From: Oceanobacillus jeddahensis
Lineage (GTDB): Bacteria > Bacillota > Bacilli > Bacillales > Amphibacillaceae
Length of the DNA stretch: 64,000 bases
NCBI RefSeq assembly: GCF_000750635.1
Contig: NZ_CCDM010000007.1
Coordinates: forward strand, 1 to 64,000
Direction: 5' to 3'
This document shows, in pieces, positions 60,118 through 64,000 of the stretch; positions within the stretch are counted from its first letter, which is position 1; every line of letters begins with the position of its first letter. The notes under the pieces are model-generated. The model saw only the letters and a program-made list of their open reading frames with translations. It searched no databases and had not been told where the DNA came from. Made by a program: the position numbers and the translations under genes.

Positions 60118-60161
60118 ACAAGCATGCCCCCTTATCGGCAAAGGTTTTCATGCTTGTTTTT
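60118..60161 (-). terminator. Terminator of the TlpA/ResA-like gene
   Basis: AACAAGCATG and CATGCTTGTT form the stem of a hairpin next to the stop codon, with A-rich sequence to the left giving a T-run on the minus strand. Confidence 0.8.
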
Positions 60162-60177
60162 TTAGATTCTTTATAAA

Positions 60178-60693
60178 TTATTCATCCTCCATCTGCTCAA
60201 ATTGCTTCACCATCTGCTTATAGCTTAATGCGCCAAATGATTTAAATTGAATAATTCCTTCTGCATCAACCATATACGTCATTGGAATGGGCTGAATGCG
60301 ATATAAATTACTGACTTCACCTTCCTTATCTAATAACACAGGGAAAGTCAGGTCAAGTTCCTGAATAAATTGCTCCACATCCGCTGTATTTATCTCTCCA
60401 TCCGTTAAATTTACAGACAGAATTACCGGATCATGCTCCTGATAAAATCGTTCCATATCCGGCATCTCTTGCTTGCAAGGCGGACACCAGGTCGCCCAGA
60501 AATTTATCATGACACGCTCCCCTTTAAAGTCGGACAACTGCACCGTTTCCCCATCGAGTGTCTCCAACATAAAATCCGGGGCCTTATCACCAATCTCTAC
60601 ACCTTCTTGCACATCTTCTGCATAAACAGAATGTATCGTCAGAAAAAATAGAAGCAAACTACTTATAAAAATGTTGATTTTATTTCTCCCCAT
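60178..60693 (-). CDS. Secreted thiol-disulfide oxidoreductase, TlpA/ResA-like
   Basis: This 171-residue protein has a signal peptide or membrane anchor (about residues 5-25, VYA end) and a thioredoxin fold of the TlpA/ResA type. The active site is NFWATWCPPCKQEMP, preceded by FMLETLDGETVQLSDFKGE; a conserved cis-Pro follows in IQPIPMTYMVD. It should reduce disulfides on the outside of the membrane, for instance in cytochrome c or spore proteins. No cytochrome biogenesis genes (resBC, ccdA) are adjacent, so its partner is unknown. Confidence 0.9.
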   Translation of the reverse strand: MGRNKINIFISSLLLFFLTIHSVYAEDVQEGVEIGDKAPDFMLETLDGETVQLSDFKGERVMINFWATWCPPCKQEMPDMERFYQEHDPVILSVNLTDGEINTADVEQFIQELDLTFPVLLDKEGEVSNLYRIQPIPMTYMVDAEGIIQFKSFGALSYKQMVKQFEQMEDE

Positions 60694-60791
60694 ATAATCA
60701 CCTCTGTATTAATTTCTCCGATACCGCCAATCCCATACAATGGATATACAATTTGTTATAATTTAAATAAAATTGAAAGGTTTTGAAGTGT

Positions 60792-61778
60792 ATGACATTA
60801 CCAAAAGGAATAAAAAATTGTATTACCGATGTCCCTGACGTTCATGTAGGTCATGTGACGTTATATAAGCATGTCAATGAAAAAGATACAATTTGTACTG
60901 GAGTTACAGCTATTTTGCCTCATTCCGAAAATCTATTCAGAAAGAAGGTCGTCGCAGGAAACGCCGTCATTAATGGCTTTGGGAAAACAACAGGATTAAT
61001 GCAAATAGATGAGCTGGGTGTTTTAGAATCTCCCATTATGCTGACAAATACACTAAGTGTGGGAGCTGTTATGCAGGGAACCTTAGCGTATATGCTTAAT
61101 GAAACAGCGGAAATCGGTGATACAGCGGGAACGATTAATTTAGTCGTCGGAGAATGCAATGATGGTTATTTAAATAGTATACGTCTGCAAGCAGTAAAGC
61201 CGGAGCACGCTATAACCGCCATTCAAAATGCAGCCACCGAAAGCAGCCTTGAGGGAGCGGTTGGCGCTGGTACCGGGATGCAATGTCTTGGCTACAAAGG
61301 CGGCGTCGGGACTTCTTCCAGACTCATCTCTGCTGAAAACAAAAAATATACGCTTGGGGCACTCGTTGTAAGTAACTTTGGCACACGGGAGCAGGCACTA
61401 TTTACTGCCAATACGATAGAAAATCCGGATACACCTGACGGGTCGATTATGATGGTCCTAGCTACAGATGCTCCTTTTTCGGATCGTCAGCTTAAAAGGC
61501 TTGCAAAACGCTGTGCGGTTGGGCTTGGGAGAACAGGCAGCACAATAGATAATGGTAGCGGCGATATTGCTATCGCTTTCTCTACAGCTGCAAAAATCAA
61601 TCATCATTCCAATCAAGTAATCGAATCAATGACAATGATCCGGGACGATCATCCGATAATGAATCAATTTTTCCAAGCTGTTGCTGAAGTGATTGAAGAA
61701 GCCATTTACCGTTCTTTGCAGCAGGCAGAAACAACCGTGGGGCGTGGAGGGAGAAAATTGGAGAAAGCTCCGATTTAA
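60792..61778 (+). CDS. P1 family (DmpA/BapA-like) self-processing aminopeptidase
   Basis: This 328-residue Ntn-fold hydrolase of peptidase family S58 (P1) resembles DmpA. The segments ITDVPDVHVGHVTLY, AVINGFGKTTGLMQIDELG, GECNDGYLN, GAVGAGTGMQCLGYKGGVGTSSR (one block) and FGTREQALF are family hallmarks. By analogy to DmpA, self-cleavage should occur in PDGSIMMVLATDAP between Gly217 and Ser218, making Ser218 the nucleophile. It removes N-terminal residues from small peptides or amides; the natural substrate is unknown. I use the ATG at 60792, eleven bases after AAAGG; a TTG nine bases earlier is possible. There is no signal peptide. Confidence 0.88.
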   Translation: MTLPKGIKNCITDVPDVHVGHVTLYKHVNEKDTICTGVTAILPHSENLFRKKVVAGNAVINGFGKTTGLMQIDELGVLESPIMLTNTLSVGAVMQGTLAYMLNETAEIGDTAGTINLVVGECNDGYLNSIRLQAVKPEHAITAIQNAATESSLEGAVGAGTGMQCLGYKGGVGTSSRLISAENKKYTLGALVVSNFGTREQALFTANTIENPDTPDGSIMMVLATDAPFSDRQLKRLAKRCAVGLGRTGSTIDNGSGDIAIAFSTAAKINHHSNQVIESMTMIRDDHPIMNQFFQAVAEVIEEAIYRSLQQAETTVGRGGRKLEKAPI

Positions 61779-61812
61779 CGATATTTCTATCAGCTTTTTG
61801 CTTTCCAATATA

Positions 61813-61850
61813 GTAAAAGCCATTAACCTCAAATGGATAATGGCTTTTAC
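61813..61850. terminator. Bidirectional terminator between the peptidase and pseudouridine synthase genes
   Basis: GTAAAAGCCATTA and TAATGGCTTTTAC form a perfect 13-base stem between the two convergent genes. Confidence 0.85.
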
Positions 61851-61851
61851 A

Positions 61852-62763
61852 TTATTTCGATTTATGATAAAAAGACTTGGGAACATCTGAACGGAAAAAC
61901 ATCAGTTTATTAGTGCTTGGATGATAAAGTGCCAATGCTTTTGCATGTAAGCCTAATCGGCCAATCATCCGCCGATGACCACCGCCGTATTTTTTATCAC
62001 CTACAACTGGATGGCCCAGTTCTTGCATATGGACACGAATCTGATTCTTTCTTCCGGTCTCCAGCTCCAGTTCTACTAGTGAAAATTGTTGATTTGATTG
62101 AATAACCCGGTAACGCGTCGCTGCACGCTGCCCATCATTTTTAACACGGCTGGAATACATTTTATGTGTAGGGCTTTCTTTTAACCACGAAACAATATAC
62201 CCCTTTTCTTTTTGAACCCTACCTTCTACTAAAGCAACATAGGTTCTTTCTTTCACAATGTTTTTCCAATTGTTCTGAAGTTTACGTTTCACTTCTTCGC
62301 TTTTTGCAAAAACCATCACACCAGAGGTTTCTTTATCCAAGCGGTGAACAACAAAGATCCGGCCCATAGGATTATCTTGTTTCACATAATCCATTAACTG
62401 ATGAAATACTGTTTGCCGTCTTTCTTCTTTTGTTGCAATAGAAAGGAGTCCTGCTTCCTTATCAATAACAATAATATCTTCATCCTCATAAACAATGGAC
62501 ATGCCAATAAAGACTTCTTGTTTGACAGCCTCTTTATTTTTTAATATTTTAACAATTTGTCCCTTTTCCAGCATGTAATTATGCTGTGTTTGGATACGAT
62601 CGTTTACAGAGACCTGTCCTCTAGTCAAAATTGATTTCACAGAATTACGGCTGCGATTCGCTAAAACTTCTCTTAAAAAAGAAATTAGCTCCTGAGCTTC
62701 CGTAACCTCATAAGTCAGAAAGGGAGCAGTTTTTTTCGATCGGGGACGTTTTTTGTTTTTCAT
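61852..62763 (-). CDS. RluA family pseudouridine synthase
   Basis: This 303-residue enzyme converts uridine to pseudouridine in rRNA or tRNA. An S4-like RNA-binding segment (about residues 25-80, RNSVKSILTRGQVSVN) precedes the catalytic domain, which has the active-site HRLDKETSGVMVFAKS with the essential Asp. The later motifs are LELETGRKNQIRVHMQELGHPVVGDKKYGG (one block) and GLHAKALALYHP. Bacillaceae carry several RluA paralogues (YlyB, YhcT, YjbO), and I cannot assign the target site. The very basic N-terminus (KNKKRPRSKKT) suggests RNA contact. The start follows AAAGGAGA. Confidence 0.9.
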   Translation of the reverse strand: MKNKKRPRSKKTAPFLTYEVTEAQELISFLREVLANRSRNSVKSILTRGQVSVNDRIQTQHNYMLEKGQIVKILKNKEAVKQEVFIGMSIVYEDEDIIVIDKEAGLLSIATKEERRQTVFHQLMDYVKQDNPMGRIFVVHRLDKETSGVMVFAKSEEVKRKLQNNWKNIVKERTYVALVEGRVQKEKGYIVSWLKESPTHKMYSSRVKNDGQRAATRYRVIQSNQQFSLVELELETGRKNQIRVHMQELGHPVVGDKKYGGGHRRMIGRLGLHAKALALYHPSTNKLMFFRSDVPKSFYHKSK

Positions 62764-62846
62764 TTAAAATCTCCTTTATTCTTTACACGTATGGAATTTC
62801 ATTTTCTTCAAACAATTATCAGCAGATTTAACCTTATGGATCGAAT

Positions 62847-63077
62847 TCAATCTTCATCCTTCACATCGATATCTTCCGGGATCGGCTCGTCTAAGTATGC
62901 TTGAATGACCTTCCTATACTTCTCAACCTGTTCAAAATATGTTGTAAATTGTTCTTTATTAATTAAATATTTTTCCCCATCATAAACGGCACGAATCTTA
63001 CCTTGTAATACATAAGCTCGTACAACCGTTTCGTCTATAGATAAATATGCCGCTGTTTCTTCTATTGTTAGATACAT
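62847..63077 (-). CDS. Small helix-turn-helix (excisionase-like) DNA-binding protein
   Basis: This 76-residue protein begins MYLTIEETAAYLSIDETVVR and continues with AYVLQGKIRAVYDGEKYLINKEQF, the MerR-like winged HTH_17 (excisionase/AlpA-like) fold. An acidic tail (PEDIDVKDED) follows. Its ATG directly follows the TAA of the small acetyltransferase gene, so translation is probably coupled. No phage or integrase gene is near, so it is more likely a small regulator than a true excisionase. Confidence 0.8.
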   Translation of the reverse strand: MYLTIEETAAYLSIDETVVRAYVLQGKIRAVYDGEKYLINKEQFTTYFEQVEKYRKVIQAYLDEPIPEDIDVKDED

Positions 63078-63365
63078 TTATATATATTGTTTTTGAAGGA
63101 CGTCATGATACGCTTCTGTTTTCTGCATTTGTTTTTTCGCAAACGGACATAAAGGGATAATATACTTGTCATTTTCTCTAGCATATTGAACAGCCTGCTC
63201 CAGCAACTGTTGAGCAATCCCCTGGCCTCGGAGTTCTTTTGCCACATACGTATGATCTATAACTAAACGATTCGATCCTGATTGTACAAAAGTAATTTCT
63301 GCTTCTGGATCTCGGATATCCTCCCCAACATAAAATTTTGTTTCTCCTTTATGAATTGTAGCCAT
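63078..63365 (-). CDS. Small GNAT-like N-acetyltransferase (YjdJ/Acetyltransf_CG type)
   Basis: This 95-residue protein is a minimal acetyltransferase. It has the strand AEITFVQSGSNRLVIDHTYV, the acetyl-CoA loop RGQGIAQQLLEQAVQYAREN, and IIPLCPFAKKQMQKTEAY, in which CPFA is the diagnostic catalytic segment of the short GNAT group found in YjdJ and human GTLF3B. The start follows AGGAGG. It is translationally coupled to the HTH gene that follows. The substrate is unknown. Confidence 0.88.
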   Translation of the reverse strand: MATIHKGETKFYVGEDIRDPEAEITFVQSGSNRLVIDHTYVAKELRGQGIAQQLLEQAVQYARENDKYIIPLCPFAKKQMQKTEAYHDVLQKQYI

Positions 63366-63528
63366 TTTAGCCCTCCTAAAATCTCAACATTTCTTTCATT
63401 ATACTCTTTCAAGTTTCACGTCTCAAGGTATTATTTTTGTAAGCGTTTTAAATATTGTGTGTTTTCTTAAAAGGAATTACTAGACGAAACGAAATGCTTC
63501 TTTTTATAATGGACCCTGAGGTGATTTT

Positions 63529-64000
63529 ATGAATCCAATTATCCGACAATTATTACCATCAGATAAAAATTTAATGGAGAACATGTATACAGGTATAGAA
63601 GATGATTATATTATACGCATTTTTGATAAATTATGTACTGGAAATCATGTACTTTTTGGGCTTTTTATAGATAATCAATTGGTCAGTACAGCTGGCTATT
63701 CTCTTTTTTCATCGCACTATGCGATGCTCGGCAGATTGAGAAGCGACCTCCGTTACCAAGGAAATGGCTATTCCAAGCAGCTCACAGAATATATTCGTGA
63801 CCAGGCTTTTCAAGCAGAAGATTTAGACTGGGTAGGCGCAAATACACAAAAACATAACATTCCGGCTCAAAATGTATTGAGCAGCATCCGCTTAGAAAAA
63901 CAGGCCATACTTTATGGGTGCGCAGCGAAAATGCTTGATGGATTATCCGACATAGAGAATGTTTGGCCGGAAATTACCCACCTGGAAGAAAAACAGGAAT
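63529..64000 (+). CDS. GNAT family acetyltransferase, partial (runs off the window)
   Basis: The open frame starts at ATG five bases after GAGGTGA and continues for at least 157 residues to the window edge. The protein begins MNPIIRQLLPSDKNLMENMY. It has an N-acetyltransferase-like core with LFIDNQLVSTAGYSLFSS, RLRSDLRYQGNGYSKQL (the acetyl-CoA loop R-x-x-G-x-G/A) and NIPAQNVLSSIRLEKQAIL. The C-terminal part is missing. The substrate is unknown. A TGTAAGCGTTTT sequence at 63438-63449 resembles a CcpA cre site, but with one mismatch. Confidence 0.8.
   Translation, partial: MNPIIRQLLPSDKNLMENMYTGIEDDYIIRIFDKLCTGNHVLFGLFIDNQLVSTAGYSLFSSHYAMLGRLRSDLRYQGNGYSKQLTEYIRDQAFQAEDLDWVGANTQKHNIPAQNVLSSIRLEKQAILYGCAAKMLDGLSDIENVWPEITHLEEKQE

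Noticed and set aside
62847..63077. Phage excisionase marking a prophage
   Set aside because: No integrase, phage structural genes or attachment repeats are nearby; the gene is coupled to a small acetyltransferase gene.
63437..63452. CcpA cre site upstream of the small acetyltransferase and partial GNAT genes
   Set aside because: TTGTAAGCGTTTTAAA lacks the conserved C near the 3' end; a single near match in AT-rich DNA is weak evidence.

Overview
The window reads as a chromosome segment of a low-GC, spore-forming member of the Bacillaceae, most like Oceanobacillus or Virgibacillus. The evidence is the AT-rich sequence, strong AGGAGG-type ribosome binding sites, a gamma-type small acid-soluble spore protein, PdaA, PerR and ClpE with CtsR boxes, and local gene orders known from Bacillus subtilis (ygxA-ygzB-perR-bcp-gsaB-ygaD-ygaC; mutY-yfhP-yfhH-recX-yfhF; pdaA, yfkD, yfkH-yfkI-yfkJ). 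The genus is an inference from remembered family sequences; no search was possible.

Layout. 1-340: 5' end of a 16S rRNA gene (minus strand) with its leader and two likely promoters. 974-8389: ygxA, ygzB, perR, a corrinoid adenosyltransferase/Bcp operon, a K+ channel, gsaB and an ABC exporter. 8783-14310: ygaC, sspE, mutY, yfhP, yfhH, recX, yfhF. 14437-18703: an Rpn-type nuclease, a GNAT gene behind a leader that can fold in two exclusive ways, an SPFH/ribbon-helix-helix pair and a secreted metallo-beta-lactamase-fold protein. 19344-37339: an accessory surface locus with a 2866-residue LPXTG adhesin, two tandem response regulator/hybrid kinase pairs that are clear paralogues, and the remnant of a third kinase. 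37702-49569: clpE, pdaA, a YuiF-like transporter, yfkD, yfkH (probable AUU start), yfkI, yfkJ, glutaminase, a CAP-domain secreted protein and mreBH. 49823-56283: lysine 6-dehydrogenase with an aldehyde dehydrogenase (lysine to 2-aminoadipate), an NSS transporter and a CoA-disulfide reductase-like enzyme. 56822-64000: an unrecognised 222-residue protein, an ABC-F ATPase, a TlpA/ResA-like thioredoxin, a P1-family (DmpA-like) peptidase, an RluA-family pseudouridine synthase, a small HTH protein with a small acetyltransferase, and a truncated GNAT gene at the window edge.

Most notable. (1) The 15838-16079 leader of the GNAT gene has a T-arm-like hairpin, a long competing hairpin and a hairpin that buries the Shine-Dalgarno, wired so that only one state exposes the ribosome binding site. 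This is the best candidate for an undescribed regulatory RNA. (2) A family of modular non-coding repeats (about 210-430 bp, at least five full copies, a solo remnant and a hybrid) occupies intergenic regions; two copies carry a nested module with its own terminal inverted repeats. (3) The adhesin/tandem hybrid-kinase locus has a 15-base motif shared between the regions upstream of the adhesin and of the first regulator. Several start codons were moved from the longest open frame on ribosome-binding-site and family evidence.
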